Of a stretch of 64,000 bases of DNA, positions 21,801-37,033 are shown piece after piece (position 1 is the stretch's first letter; every line of letters begins with the position of its first letter). The notes below the pieces were generated by a model. It was given only the letters and a program-made list of their open reading frames with translations, was not told the origin of the DNA and searched no databases. Source of the DNA: Rhabditoides inermis (lineage: Eukaryota > Nematoda > Chromadorea > Rhabditida > Rhabditidae). A program made the position numbers and the translations under genes. The stretch is taken from positions 366,001-430,000 of the forward strand of contig CAWZYM010000407.1 of assembly GCA_963966185.1 (NCBI GenBank), given 5' to 3'.

Positions 21801-23977
21801 TAACTTCTTCCTGACTTCTTCCGAACTTCTTCCTAACTTCTTCCTAACTTCTTCCTTATTTCTTCCTGACTTCTTCCTAACTTCCTATTGATGTGCTATT
21901 GTTTCTAACTTCTTCCTTACTTCTTCCTAACTTCTTCCTAACTTCTTCCTAACTTCTTCCTAACTTCTTCCTAACTTCTTTCTAACTTCTTCCTAATTTC
22001 TTCCTGACTTCTTCCTAACTTCCTATTGATGTGCTATTGTTTCTAACTTCTTCCTGACTTCTTCCTAACTTCTTCCTAACTTCTTCCTAACTTCTTCCTA
22101 ACTTCTTCCTAACTTCTTTCTAACTTCTTCCTAACTTCTTCCTAACTTCTTCCTAACTTCTTCCTAACTTTTCCTAACTTCTTCCTAACTTCTTCCTAAC
22201 TTCTTCCTAACTTCTTCCTAACTTCTTCCTAACTTCTTCCTAACTTCCTATTGATGTGCTATTATTTCTAACTTCTTCCTAACTTCTTTCTAACTTCTTC
22301 CTAACTTCTTCCTAACTTCTTCCTAACTTCTTCCTAACTTCTTCCTAATTTCCTATTGATGTACTATTGTTTCTAACTTCTTCCTGACTTTTTCCTAACT
22401 TCTTCCTAACTTCTTCCTAACTTCTTCCTAACTTCCTGTTGATGTACTATTGTTTCTAACTTCTTCCTGACTTCTTCCTAACTTCTTCCTAACTTCTTCC
22501 TAACTTCTTCCTAACTTCTTCCCAACTTCTTCCTAACTTCTTCCTAACTTTTTCTTAACGTCTTCCTAACTTCTTCCTAACTTCTTCCTAACTTCTTTCT
22601 AACTTCTTCCTAACTTCTTTCTAACTTCTTCCTAACTTCTTCCTAACTTCTTCCTAACTTCCTATTGATGTACTATTGTTTCTAACTTCTTCCTAACTTC
22701 TTCCTAACTTCTTCCTAACTTCTTCCTAACTTCTTCCTAACTTCTTCCTAACTTCCTATTGATGTACTATTGTTTCTAACTTCTTCCTGACTTCTTCCGA
22801 ACTTCTTCCTAACTTCTTCCTAACTTCTTCCTAACTTCTTCCTAACTTCTTCCTAATTTCTTCCTGACTTCTTCCTAACTTCCTATTGATGTGCTATTGT
22901 TTCTAACTTCTTCCTGACTTCTTCCTAACTTCTTCCTAACTTCTTCCTAACTTCTTCCTAACTTCTTCCTAACTTCTTTCTAACTTCTTCCTAATTTCTT
23001 CCTGACTTCTTCCTAACTTCCTATTGATGTGCTATTGTTTCTAACTTCTTCCTGACTTCTTCCTAACTTCTTCCTAACTTCTTCCTAACTTCTTCCTAAC
23101 TTCTTCCTAACTTCTTCCTAACTTCTTCCTAACTTCCTATTGATGTACTATTGTTTCTAACTTCTTCCTGACTTCTTCCGAACTTCTTCCTAACTTCTTC
23201 CTAACTTCTTCCTAATTTCTTCCTGACTTCTTCCTAACTTCCTATTGATGTGCTATTGTTTCTAACTTCTTCCTTACTTCTTCCTAACTTCTTCCTAACT
23301 TCTTCCTAACTTCTTCCTAACTTCTTCCTAACTTCTTTCTAACTTCTTCCTAATTTCTTCCTGACTTCTTCCTAACTTCCTATTGATGTGCTATTGTTTC
23401 TAACTTCTTCCTGACTTCTTCCTAACTTCTTCCTAACTTCTTCCTAACTTCTTCCTAACTTCTTCCTAACTTCTTTCTAACTTCTTCCTAACTTCTTCCT
23501 AACTTTTTCCTAACTTCTTCCTAACTTCTTCCTAACTTCTTCCTAACTTCTTCCTAACTTCTTCCTAACTTCTTCCTAATTTCTTCCTAACTTCTTCCTA
23601 ACTTCCTATTGATGTGCTATTATTTCTAACTTCTTCCTAACTTCTTTCTAACTTCTTCCTAACTTCTTCCTAACTTCTTCCTAACTTCTTCCTAACTTCT
23701 TCCTAACTTCCTATTGATGTACTATTGTTTTCAACTTCTTCCTAACTTCTTCCTAACTTCTTCCTAACTTTTTCCTAATTTCCTATTGATGTACTATTGT
23801 TTCTAACTTCTTCCTGACTTCTTCCTAACTTCTTCCTAACTTCTTCCTAACTTCTTCCTAACTTCCTGTTGATGTACTATTGTTTCTAACTTCTTCCTGA
23901 CTTCTTCCTGACTTCTTCCTAACTTCTTCCTAACTTCTTCCTAACTTCTTCCCAACTTCTTCCTAACTTCTTCCTAA

Positions 23978-26900
23978 CTTTTTCTTAACGTCTTCCTAAC
24001 TTCTTCCTAACTTCTTCCTAACTTCTTTCTAACTTCTTCCTAACTTCTTCCTAACTTCTTCCTAACTTCTTCCTAACTTCCTATTGATGTACTATTGTTT
24101 CTAACTTCTTCCTAACTTCTTCCTAACTTCTTCCTAACTTCTTCCCAACTTCTTCCTAACTTCTTCCTAACTTTTTCTTAACGTCTTCCTAACTTCTTCC
24201 TAACTTCTTCCTAACTTCTTTCTAACTTCTTCCTAACTTCTTCCTAACTTCTTCCTAACTTCCTATTGATGTACTATTGTTTCTAACTTCTTCCTAACTT
24301 CTTCCTAACTTCTTCCTAACTTCTTCCTAACTTCTTCCTAACTTCTTCCTAACTTCTTCCTAACTTCTTCCTAACTTCTTCCTAACTTCCTATTGATGTA
24401 CTATTGTTTCTAACTTCTTCCTGACTTCTTCCGAACTTCTTCCTAACTTCTTCCTAACTTCTTCCTGACTTCTTCCTAACTTCTTCCTAACTTCTTCCTA
24501 ACTTCTTCCTAACTTCTTCCTAACTTCTTTCTAACTTCTTCCTAATTTCTTCCTGACTTCTTCCTAACTTCCTATTGATGTGCTATTGTTTCTAACTTCT
24601 TCCTGACTTCTTCCTAACTTCTTCCTAACTTCTTCCTAACTTCTTCCTAACTTCTTCCTAACTTCTTCCTAACTTCTTCCTAACTTCCTATTGATGTACT
24701 ATTGTTTCTAACTTCTTCCTGACTTCTTCCGAACTTCTTCCTAACTTCTTCCTAACTTCTTCCTAATTTCTTCCTGACTTCTTCCTAACTTCCTATTGAT
24801 GTGCTATTGTTTCTAACTTCTTCCTTACTTCTTCCTAACTTCTTCCTAACTTCTTCCTAACTTCTTCCTAACTTCTTCCTAACTTCTTTCTAACTTCTTC
24901 CTAATTTCTTCCTGACTTCTTCCTAACTTCCTATTGATGTGCTATTGTTTCTAACTTCTTCCTGACTTCTTCCTAACTTCTTCCTAACTTCTTCCTAACT
25001 TCTTCCTAACTTCTTCCTAACTTCTTTCTAACTTCTTCCTAACTTCTTCCTAACTTTTTCCTAACTTCTTCCTAACTTCTTCCTAACTTCTTCCTAACTT
25101 CTTCCTAACTTCTTCCTAACTTCTTCCTAATTTCTTCCTAACTTCTTCCTAACTTCCTATTGATGTGCTATTATTTCTAACTTCTTCCTAACTTCTTTCT
25201 AACTTCTTCCTAACTTCTTCCTAACTTCTTCCTAACTTCTTCCTAACTTCTTCCTAACTTCCTATTGATGTACTATTGTTTTCAACTTCTTCCTAACTTC
25301 TTCCTAACTTCTTCCTAACTTTTTCCTAATTTCCTATTGATGTACTATTGTTTCTAACTTCTTCCTGACTTCTTCCTAACTTCTTCCTAACTTCTTCCTA
25401 ACTTCTTCCTAACTTCCTGTTGATGTACTATTGTTTCTAACTTCTTCCTGACTTCTTCCTGACTTCTTCCTAACTTCTTCCTAACTTCTTCCTAACTTCT
25501 TCCCAACTTCTTCCTAACTTCTTCCTAACTTTTTCTTAACGTCTTCCTAACTTCTTCCTAACTTCTTCCTAACTTCTTTCTAACTTCTTCCTAACTTCTT
25601 CCTAACTTCTTCCTAACTTCTTCCTAACTTCCTATTGATGTACTATTGTTTCTAACTTCTTCCTAACTTCTTCCTAACTTCTTCCTAACTTCTTCCCAAC
25701 TTCTTCCTAACTTCTTCCTAACTTTTTCTTAACGTCTTCCTAACTTCTTCCTAACTTCTTCCTAACTTCTTTCTAACTTCTTCCTAACTTCTTCCTAACT
25801 TCTTCCTAACTTCCTATTGATGTACTATTGTTTCTAACTTCTTCCTAACTTCTTCCTAACTTCTTCCTAACTTCTTCCTAACTTCTTCCTAACTTCTTCC
25901 TAACTTCTTCCTAACTTCTTCCTAACTTCTTCCTAACTTCCTATTGATGTACTATTGTTTCTAACTTCTTCCTGACTTCTTCCGAACTTCTTCCTAACTT
26001 CTTCCTAACTTCTTCCTAACTTCTTCCTAACTTCTTCCTAATTTCTTCCTGACTTCTTCCTAACTTCCTATTGATGTGCTATTGTTTCTAACTTCTTCCT
26101 GACTTCTTCCTAACTTCTTCCTAACTTCTTCCTAACTTCTTCCTAACTTCTTCCTAACTTCTTTCTAACTTCTTCCTAATTTCTTCCTGACTTCTTCCTA
26201 ACTTCCTATTGATGTGCTATTGTTTCTAACTTCTTCCTGACTTCTTCCTAACTTCTTCCTAACTTCTTCCTAACTTCTTCCTAACTTCTTCCTAACTTCT
26301 TTCTAACTTCTTCCTAACTTCTTCCTAACTTTTTCCTAACTTCTTCCTAACTTCTTCCTAACTTCTTCCTAACTTCTTCCTAACTTCTTCCTAACTTCTT
26401 CCTAATTTCTTCCTAACTTCTTCCTAACTTCCTATTGATGTGCTATTATTTCTAACTTCTTCCTAACTTCTTTCTAACTTCTTCCTAACTTCTTCCTAAC
26501 TTCTTCCTAACTTCTTCCTAACTTCTTCCTAACTTCCTATTGATGTACTATTGTTTTCAACTTCTTCCTAACTTCTTCCTAACTTCTTCCTAACTTTTTC
26601 CTAATTTCCTATTGATGTACTATTGTTTCTAACTTCTTCCTGACTTCTTCCTAACTTCTTCCTAACTTCTTCCTAACTTCTTCCTAACTTCCTGTTGATG
26701 TACTATTGTTTCTAACTTCTTCCTGACTTCTTCCTGACTTCTTCCTAACTTCTTCCTAACTTCTTCCTAACTTCTTCCCAACTTCTTCCTAACTTCTTCC
26801 TAACTTTTTCTTAACGTCTTCCTAACTTCTTCCTAACTTCTTCCTAACTTCTTTCTAACTTCTTCCTAACTTCTTCCTAACTTCTTCCTAACTTCTTCCT

Positions 26901-27010
26901 AACTTCCTATTGATGTACTATTGTTTCTAACTTCTTCCTAACTTCTTCCTAACTTCTTCCTAACTTCTTCCCAACTTCTTCCTAACTTCTTCCTAACTTT
27001 TTCTTAACGT
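23978..27010. repeat. Satellite B local duplications with a 193-bp doublet marker
   Basis: The rare variant CTTTTTCTTAACGTC occurs as pairs 193 bp apart at 23978/24171, 25529/25722 and 26804/26997. Successive pairs are 1551 and 1275 bp apart, showing an intermediate-length HOR whose length changed by 276 bp. Confidence 0.8.
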
Positions 27011-30000
27011 CTTCCTAACTTCTTCCTAACTTCTTCCTAACTTCTTTCTAACTTCTTCCTAACTTCTTCCTAACTTCTTCCTAACTTCCTATTGATGTAC
27101 TATTGTTTCTAACTTCTTCCTAACTTCTTCCTAACTTCTTCCTAACTTCTTCCTAACTTCTTCCTAACTTCTTCCTAACTTCTTCCTAACTTCTTCCTAA
27201 CTTCTTCCTAACTTCCTATTGATGTACTATTGTTTCTAACTTCTTCCTGACTTCTTCCGAACTTCTTCCTAACTTCTTCCTAACTTCTTCCTAACTTCTT
27301 CCTAACTTCTTCCTAATTTCTTCCTGACTTCTTCCTAACTTCCTATTGATGTGCTATTGTTTCTAACTTCTTCCTGACTTCTTCCTAACTTCTTCCTAAC
27401 TTCTTCCTAACTTCTTCCTAACTTCTTCCTAACTTCTTTCTAACTTCTTCCTAATTTCTTCCTGACTTCTTCCTAACTTCCTATTGATGTGCTATTGTTT
27501 CTAACTTCTTCCTGACTTCTTCCTAACTTCTTCCTAACTTCTTCCTAACTTCTTCCTAACTTCTTCCTAACTTCTTCCTAACTTCTTCCTAACTTCTTCC
27601 TAACTTCTTCCTAACTTCTTCCTAATTTCTTCCTAACTTCTTCCTAACTCCTTTCTAACTTCTTCCTAACTTCTTCCTAACTTCTTCCTAACTTCCTATT
27701 GATGTACTATTGTTTCTAACTTCTTCCTAACTTCTTCCTAACTTCTTCCTAACTTCTTCCTAACTTCTTCCTAACTTCTTCCTAACTTCCTATTGATGTA
27801 CTATTGTTTCTAACTTCTTCCTAACTTCTTCCTAACTTCTTCCTAACTTCTTCCTAACTTCTTCCTAACTTCTTCCTAACTTCTTCCTAACTTCTTCCTA
27901 ACTTCTTCCTAATTTCTTCCTAACTTCTTCCTAACTCCTTTCTAACTTCTTCCTAACTTCTTCCTAACTTCTTCCTAACTTCCTATTGATGTACTATTGT
28001 TTCTAACTTCTTCCTAACTTCTTCCTAACTTCTTCCTAACTTCTTCCTAACTTCCTATTGATGTACTATTGTTTCTAACTTCTTCCTGACTTCTTCCGAA
28101 CTTCTTCCTAACTTCTTCCTAACTTCTTCCTAACTTCTTCCTAACTTCTTCCTAATTTCTTCCTGACTTCTTCCTAACTTCCTATTGATGTGCTATTGTT
28201 TCTAACTTCTTCCTTACTTCTTCCTAACTTCTTCCTAACTTCTTCCTAACTTCTTCCTAACTTCTTCCTAACTTCTTTCTAACTTCTTTCTAATTTCTTC
28301 CTGACTTCTTCCTAACTTCCTATTGATGTGCTATTGTTTCTAACTTCTTCCTGACTTCTTCCTAACTTCTTCCTAACTTCTTCCTAACTTCTTCCTAACT
28401 TCTTCCTAACTTCTTTCTAACTTCTTCCTAACTTCTTCCTAACTTCTTCCTAACTTCTTCCTAACTTCTTCCTAACTTCTTCCTAACTTCTTCCTAACTT
28501 CTTCCTAACTTCTTCCTAATTTCTTCCTAACTTCTTCCTAACTTCCTATTGATGTGCTATTATTTCTAACTTCTTCCTAACTTCTTTCTAACTTCTTCCT
28601 AACTTCTTCCTAACTTCTTCCTAACTTCTTCCTAACTTCTTCCTAATTTCCTATTGATGTACTATTGTTTCTAACTTCTTCCTGACTTCTTCCTAACTTC
28701 TTCCTAACTTCTTCCTAACTTCTTCCTAACTTCCTGTTGATGTACTATTGTTTCTAACTTCTTCCTGACTTCTTCCTAACTTCTTCCTAACTTCTTCCTA
28801 ACTTCTTCCTAACTTCTTCCCAACTTCTTCCTAACTTCTTCCTAACTTTTTCTTAACGTCTTCCTAACTTCTTCCTAACTTCTTCCTAACTTCTTTCTAA
28901 CTTCTTCCTAACTTCTTCCTAACTTCTTCCTAACTTCTTCCTAACTTCCTATTGATGTACTATTGTTTCTAACTTCTTCCTAACTTCTTCCTAACTTCTT
29001 CCTAACTTCTTCCTAACTTCTTCCTAACTTCCTATTGATGTACTATTGTTTCTAACTTCTTCCTGACTTCTTCCGAACTTCTTCCTAACTTCTTCCTAAC
29101 TTCTTCCTAACTTCTTCCTAACTTCTTCCTAATTTCTTCCTGACTTCTTCCTAACTTCCCATTGATGTGCTATTGTTTCTAACTTCTTCCTGACTTCTTC
29201 CTAACTTCTTCCTAACTTCTTCCTAACTTCTTCCTAACTTCTTCCTAACTTCTTTCTAACTTCTTCCTAATTTCTTCCTGACTTCTTCCTAACTTCCTAT
29301 GGATGTGCTATTGTTTCTAACTTCTTCCTGACTTCTTCCGAACTTCTTCCTAACTTCTTCCTAACTTCTTCCTAACTTCTTCCTAACTTCTTCCTAATTT
29401 CTTCCTGACTTCTTCCTAACTTCCCATTGATGTGCTATTGTTTCTAACTTCTTCCTGACTTCTTCCTAACTTCTTCCTAACTTCTTTCTAACTTCTTCCT
29501 AACTTCTTCCTAACTTCTTCCTAACTTCTTCCTAACTTCTTCCTAACTTCTTCCTAACTTCTTCCTAACTTCTTCCTAACTTCTTCCTAACTTCTTCCTA
29601 ACTTCTTCCTAATTTCCTATTGATGTACTATTGTTTCTAACTTCTTCCTGACTTCTTCCTAACTTCTTCCTAACTTCTTCCTAACTTCTTCCTAACTTCC
29701 TATTGATGTACTATTGTTTCTAACTTCTTCCTGACTTCTTCCGAACTTCTTCCTAACTTCTTCCTAACTTCTTCCTAACTTCTTCCTAACTTCTTCCCAA
29801 CTTCTTCCTGACTTCTTCCTAACTTTTTCTTAACGTCTTCCTAACTTCTTCCTAACTTCTTCCTAACTTCTTTCTAACTTCTTCCTAACTTCTTCCTAAC
29901 TTCTTCCTAACTTCTTCCTAACTTCCTATTGATGTACTATTGTTTCTAACTTCTTCCTAACTTCTACCTAACTTCTTCCTAACTTCTTCCTAACTTCCTA

Positions 30001-33000
30001 TTGATGTACTATTGTTTCTAACTTCTTCCTGACTTCTTCCGAACTTCTTCCTAACTTCTTCCTAACTTCTTCCTAACTTCTTCCTAATTTCCTATTGATG
30101 TACTATTGTTTCTAACTTCTTCCTGACTTCTTCCTAACTTCTTCCCAACTTCTTCCTAACTTCTTCCTAACTTCTTCCTAACTTCTTCCTAACTTCCTAT
30201 TGATGTACCATTGTTTCTAACTTCTTCCTGACTTCTTCCGAACTTCTTCCTAACTTCTTCCTAACTTCTTCCTAACTTCTTCCTAACTTCTTCCTAACTT
30301 CTTCCTAATTTCTTCCTGACTTCCTATTGATGTGCTATTGTTTCTAACTTCTTCCTGACTTCTTCCTAACTTCTTCCTAACTTCTTCCTAACTTCTTTCT
30401 AACTTCTTCCTAATTTCTTCCTGACTTCTTCCTAACTTCCTATTGATGTGCTATTGTTTCTAACTTCTTCCTGACTTCTTCCTAACTTCTTCCTAACTTC
30501 TTCCTAACTTCTTCCTAACTTCTTCCTAACTTCTTCCTAACTTCTTCCTAACTTCTTCCTAACTTCTTCCTAACTTCTTCCTAACTTCTTCCTAACTTCT
30601 TCCTAATTTCTTCCTAACTTCTTCCTAACTTCCTATTGATGTGCTATTATTTCTAACTTCTTCCTAACTTCTTTCTAACTTCTTCCTAACTTCTTCCTAA
30701 CTTCTTCCTAACTTCTTCCTAACTTCCTATTGATGTACTATTGTTTCCAACTTCTTCCTAACTTCTTCCTAACTTCTTCCTAACTTCTTCCTAATTTCCT
30801 ATTGATGTACTATTGTTTCTAACTTCTTCCTGACTTCTTCCTAACTTCTTCCTAACTTCTTCCTAACTTCTTCCTAACTTCCTGTTGATGTACTATTGTT
30901 TCTAACTTCTTCCTGACTTCTTCCTAACTTCTTCCTAACTTCTTCCTAACTTCTTCCTAACTTCTTCCCAACTTCTTCCTAACTTCTTCCTAACTTTTTC
31001 TTAACGTCTTCCTAACTTCTTCCTAACTTCTTCCTAACTTCTTCCTAACTTCTTTCTAACTTCTTCCTAACTTCTTCCTAACTTCTTCCTAACTTCCTAT
31101 TGATGTACTATTGTTTCTAACTTCTTCCTAACTTCTTCCTAACTTCTTCCTAACTTCTTCCTAACTCCTTCCTAACTTCTTCCTAACTTCTTCCTAACTT
31201 CTTCCTAACTTCTTCCTAACTTCTTCCTAACTTCCTATTGATGTACTATTGTTTCCAACTTCTTCCTAACTTCTTCCTAACTTCTTCCTAATTTCCTATT
31301 GATGTACTATTGTTTCTAACTTCTTCCTGACTTTTTCCTAACTTCTTCCTAACTTCTTCCTAACTTCTTCCTAACTTCCTGTTGATGTACTATTGTTTCT
31401 AACTTCTTCCTGACTTCTTCCTAACTTCTTCCTGACTTCTTCCTAACTTCTTCCTAACTTCTTCCTAACTTCTTCCTAACTTCTTCCCAACTTCTTCCTA
31501 ACTTCTTCCTAACTTTTTCTTAACGTCTTCCTAACTTCTTCCTAACTTCTTCCTAACTTCTTCCTAACTTCTTTCTAACTTCTTCCTAACTTCTTCCTAA
31601 CTTCTTCCTAACTTCCTATTGATGTACTATTGTTTCTAACTTCTTCCTAACTTCTTCCTAACTTCTTCCTAACTTCTTCCTAACTTCTTCCTAACTTCTT
31701 CCTAACTTCTTCCTAACTTCCTATTGATGTACTATTGTTTCTAACTTCTTCCTGACTTCTTCCGAACTTCTTCCTAACTTCTTCCTAACTTCTTCCTAAC
31801 TTCTTCCTAACTTCTTCCTAATTTCTTCCTGACTTCTTCCTAACTTCCTATTGATGTGCTATTGTTTCTAACTTCTTCCTGACTTCTTCCTAACTTCTTC
31901 CTAACTTCTTCCTAACTTCTTCCTAACTTCTTCCTAACTTCTTTCTAACTTCTTCCTAATTTCTTCCTGACTTCTTCCTAACTTCCTATTGATGTGCTAT
32001 TGTTTCTAACTTCTTCCTGACTTCTTCCTAACTTCTTCCTAACTTCTTCCTAACTTCTTCCTAACTTCTTCCTAACTTCTTTCTAACTTCTTCCTAACTT
32101 CTTCCTAACTTCTTCCTAACTTCTTCCTAACTTCTTCCTAACTTCTTCCTAACTTCTTCCTAACTTCTTCCTAACTTCTTCCTAATTTCTTCCTAACTTC
32201 TTCCTAACTTCCTATTGATGTGCTATTATTTCTAACTTCTTCCTAACTTCTTTCTAACTTCTTCCTAACTTCTTCCTAACTTCTTCCTAACTTCTTCCTA
32301 ACTTCTTCCTAATTTCCTATTGATGTACTATTGTTTCTAACTTCTTCCTGACTTCTTCCTAACTTCTTCCTAACTTCTTCCTAACTTCTTCCTAACTTCC
32401 TGTTGATGTACTATTGTTTCTAACTTCTTCCTGACTTCTTCCTAACTTCTTCCTAACTTCTTCCTAACTTCTTCCTAACTTCTTCCCAACTTCTTCCTAA
32501 CTTCTTCCTAACTTTTTCTTAACGTCTTCCTAACTTCTTCCTAACTTCTTCCTAACTTCTTTCTAACTTCTTCCTAACTTCTTCCTAACTTCTTCCTAAC
32601 TTCTTCCTAACTTCTTCCTAACTTCTTCCTAACTTCCTATTGATGTACTATTGTTTCTAACTTCTTCCTGACTTCTTCCGAACTTCTTCCTAACTTCTTC
32701 CTAACTTCTTCCTAACTTCTTCCTAACTTCTTCCTAATTTCTTCCTGACTTCTTCCTAACTTCCCAATGATGTGCTATTGTTTCTAACTTCTTCCTGACT
32801 TCTTCCTAACTTCTTCCTAACTTCTTCCTAACTTCTTCCTAACTTCTTCCTAACTTCTTTCTAACTTCTTCCTAATTTCTTCCTGACTTCTTCCTAACTT
32901 CCTATGGATGTGCTATTGTTTCTAACTTCTTCCTGACTTCTTCCTAACTTCTTCCTAACTTCTTCCTAACTTCTTCCTAACTTCTTCCTAACTTCTTCCT

Positions 33001-33477
33001 AACTTCTTCCTAACTTCTTCCTAACTTCTTCCTAACTTCTTCCTAACTTCTTCCTATTTTCTTCCTAACTTCTTCCTAACTTCCTATTGATGTGCTATTA
33101 TTTCTAAGTTCTTCCTAACTTCTTCCTAACTTCTTCCTAACTTCCTATTGATGTACTATTGTTTCTAACTTCTTCCTAACTTCTTCCTAACTTCTTCCTA
33201 ACTTCTTCCTAACTTCTTCCTAACTTCCTATTGATGTACTATTGTTTCTAACTTCTTCCTGACTTCTTCCGAACTTCTTCCTAACTTCTTCCTAACTTCT
33301 TCCTAACTTCTTCATAACTTCTTCCTAACTCCTTCCTAATTTCTTCCTGACTTCTTCCTAACTTCCTATTGATGTGCTATTGTTTCTAACTTCTTCCTGA
33401 CTTCTTCCTAACTTCTTCCTAACTTCTTCCTAACTTCTTCCTAACTTCTTCCCAACTTCTTCCTAACTTCTTCCTAA

Positions 33478-36400
33478 CTTTTTCTTAACGTCTTCCTAAC
33501 TTCTTCCTAACTTCTTCCTAACTTCTTCCTAACTTCTTTCTAACTTCTTCCTAACTTCTTCCTAACTTCTTCCTAACTTCCTATTGATGTACTATTGTTT
33601 CTAACTTCTTCCTAACTTCTTCCTAACTTCTTCCTAACTTCTTCCTAACTTCTTCCTAACTTCTTCCTAACTTCCTATTGATGTACTATTGTTTCTAACT
33701 TCTTCCTGACTTCTTCCGAACTTCTTCCTAACTTCTTCCTAACTTCTTCCTAACTTCTTCCTAACTCCTTCCTAATTTCTTCCTGACTTCTTCCTAACTT
33801 CCTATTGATGTGCTATTGTTTCTAACTTCTTCCTGACTTCTTCCTAACTTCTTCCTAACTTCTTCCTAACTTCTTCCTAACTTCTTCCCAACTTCTTCCT
33901 AACTTCTTCCTAACTTTTTCTTAACGTCTTCCTAACTTCTTCCTAACTTCTTCCTAACTTCTTCCTAACTTCTTTCTAACTTCTTCCTAACTTCTTCCTA
34001 ACTTCTTCCTAACTTCCTATTGATGTACTATTGTTTCTAACTTCTTCCTAACTTCTTCCTAACTTCTTCCTAACTTCCTATTGATGTACTATTGTTTCCA
34101 ACTTCTTCCTAACTTCTTCCTAACTTCTTCCTAACTTCTTCCTAATTTCCTATTGATGTACTATTGTTTCTAACTTCTTCCTGACTTCTTCCTAACTTCT
34201 TCCTAACTTCTTCCTAACTTCTTCCTAACTTCCTGTTGATGTACTATTGTTTCTAACTTCTTCCTGACTTCTTCCTAACTTCTTCCTAACTTCTTCCTAA
34301 CTTCTTCCTAACTTCTTCCCAACTTCTTCCTAACTTCTTCCTAACTTTTTCTTAACGTCTTCCTAACTTCTTCCTAACTTCTTCCTAACTTCTTCCTAAC
34401 TTCTTTCTAACTTCTTCCTAACTTCTTCCTAACTTCTTCCTAACTTCCTATTGATGTACTATTGTTTCTAACTTCTTCCTAACTTCTTCCTAACTTCTTC
34501 CTAACTTCTTCCTAACTTCTTCCTAACTTCTTCCTAACTTCTTCCTAACTTCCTATTGATGTACTATTGTTTCTAACTTCTTCCTGACTTCTTCCGAACT
34601 TCTTCCTAACTTCTTCCTAACTTCTTCCTAATTTCCTATTGATGTACTATTGTTTCTAACTTCTTCCTGACTTCTTCCTAACTTCTTCCTAACTTCTTCC
34701 TAACTTCTTCCTAACTTCCTGTTGATGTACTATTGTTTCTAACTTCTTCCTGACTTCTTCCTAACTTCTTCCTAACTTCTTCCTAACTTCTTCCTAACTT
34801 CTTCCTAACTTCTTCCCAACTTCTTCCTAACTTCTTCCTAACTTTTTCTTAACGTCTTCCTAACTTCTTCCTAACTTCTTCCTAACTTCTTTCTAACTTC
34901 TTCCTAACTTCTTCCTAACTTCTTCCTAACTTCTTCCTAACTTCCTATTGATGTACTATTGTTTCTAACTTCTTCCTAACTTCTTCCTAACTTCTTCCTA
35001 ACTTCTTCCTAACTTCTTCCTAACTTCCTATTGATGTACTATTGTTTCTAACTTCTTCCTGACTTCTTCCGAACTTCTTCCTAACTTCTTCCTAACTTCT
35101 TCCTAACTTCTTCCTAACTTCTTCCTAATTTCTTCCTGACTTCTTCCTAACTTCCCATTGATGTGCTATTGTTTCTAACTTCTTCCTGACTTCTTCCTAA
35201 CTTATTCCTAACTTCTTCCTAACTTCTTCCTAACTTCTTCCTAACTTCTTTCTAACTTCTTCCTAATTTCTTCCTGACTTCTTCCTAACTTCCTATTGAT
35301 GTGCTATTGTTTCTAACTTCTTCCTGACTTCTTCCTAACTTCTTCCTAACTTCTTCCTAACTTCTTCCTAACTTCTTCCTAACTTCTTCCTAACTTCTTC
35401 CTAACTTCTTCCTAACTTCTTCCTAACTTCTTCCTAACTTCTTCCTAATTTCTTCCTAACTTCTTCCTAACTTCTTCCTAACTTCTTCCTAACTTCTTCC
35501 TAACTTCTTCCTATTTTCTTCCTAACTTCTTCCTAACTTCCTATTGATGTGCTATTATTTCTAAATTCTTCCTAACTTCTTTCTAACTTCTTCCTAACTT
35601 CTTCCTAACTTCTTCCTAACTTCCTATTGATGTACTATTGTTTCTAACTTCTTCCTAACTTCTTCCTAACTTCTTCCTAACTTCTTCCTAACTTCCTATT
35701 GATGTACTATTGTTTCTAACTTCTTCCTGACTTCTTCCGAACTTCTTCCTAACTTCTTCCTAACTTCTTCCTAACTTCTTCCTAACTTCTTCCTAATTTC
35801 TTCCTGACTTCTTCCTAACTTCCCATTGATGTGCTATTGTTTCTAACTTCTTCCTGACTTCTTCCGAACTTCTTCCTAACTTCTTCCTAACTTCTTCCTA
35901 ACTTCTTCCTAACTTCTTCCTAACTTCTTCCTAACTTCTTCCTAACTTCTTCCTAACTTCTTCCTATTTTCTTCCTAACTTCTTCCTAACTTCCTATTGA
36001 TGTGCTATTATTTCTAAGTTCTTCCTAACTTCTTTCTAACTTCTTCCTAACTTCTTCCTAACTTCTTCCTAACTTCCTATTGATGTACTATTGTTTCTAA
36101 CTTCTTCCTAACTTCTTCCTAACTTCTTCCTAACTTCTTCCTAACTTCTTCCTAACTTCCTATTGATGTACTATTGTTTCTAACTTCTTCCTGACTTCTT
36201 CCGAACTTCTTCCTAACTTCTTCCTAACTTCTTCCTAACTTCTTCCTAACTTCTTCCTAACTCCTTCCTAACTCCTTCCTAATTTCTTCCTGACTTCTTC
36301 CTAACTTCCTATTGATGTGCTATTGTTTCTAACTTCTTCCTGACTTCTTCCGAACTTCTTCCTAACTTCTTCCTAACTTCTTCCTAACTTCTTCCTAACT

Positions 36401-36700
36401 TCTTCCTAACTTCTTCCTAACTCCTTCCTAATTTCTTCCTGACTTCTTCCTAACTTCCTATTGATGTGCTATTATTTCTAACTTCTTCCTAACTTCTTTC
36501 TAACTTCTTCCTAACTTCTTCCTAACTTCTTCCTAATTTCCTATTGATGTACTATTGTTTCTAACTTCTTCCTGACTTCTTCCTAACTTCTTCCTAACTT
36601 CTTCCTAACTTCTTCCTAACTTCCTGTTGATGTACTATTGTTTCTAACTTCTTCCTGACTTCTTCCTAACTTCTTCCTAACTTCTTCCTAACTTCTTCCT
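33478..36700. repeat. Satellite B 3556-bp duplication, copy 1
   Basis: CTTTTTCTTAACG markers at 33478, 33914, 34345 and 34842 have spacings 436, 431 and 497. The same spacings recur at 37034, 37470, 37901 and 38398, each exactly 3556 bp later. The right limit is approximate. Confidence 0.8.
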
Positions 36701-37033
36701 AACTTCTTCCTAACTTCTTCCCAACTTCTTCCTAACTTCTTCCTAACTTCTTCCTAACTTCTTCCTAACTTCTTCCTAACTTCCTATTGATGTACTATTG
36801 TTTCTAACTTCTTCCTGACTTCTTCCGAACTTCTTCCTAACTTCTTCCTAACTTCTTCCTAACTTCTTCATAACTTCTTCCTAACTCCTTCCTAATTTCT
36901 TCCTGACTTCTTCCTAACTTCCTATTGATGTGCTATTGTTTCTAACTTCTTCCTGACTTCTTCCTAACTTCTTCCTAACTTCTTCCTAACTTCTTCCTAA
37001 CTTCTTCCCAACTTCTTCCTAACTTCTTCCTAA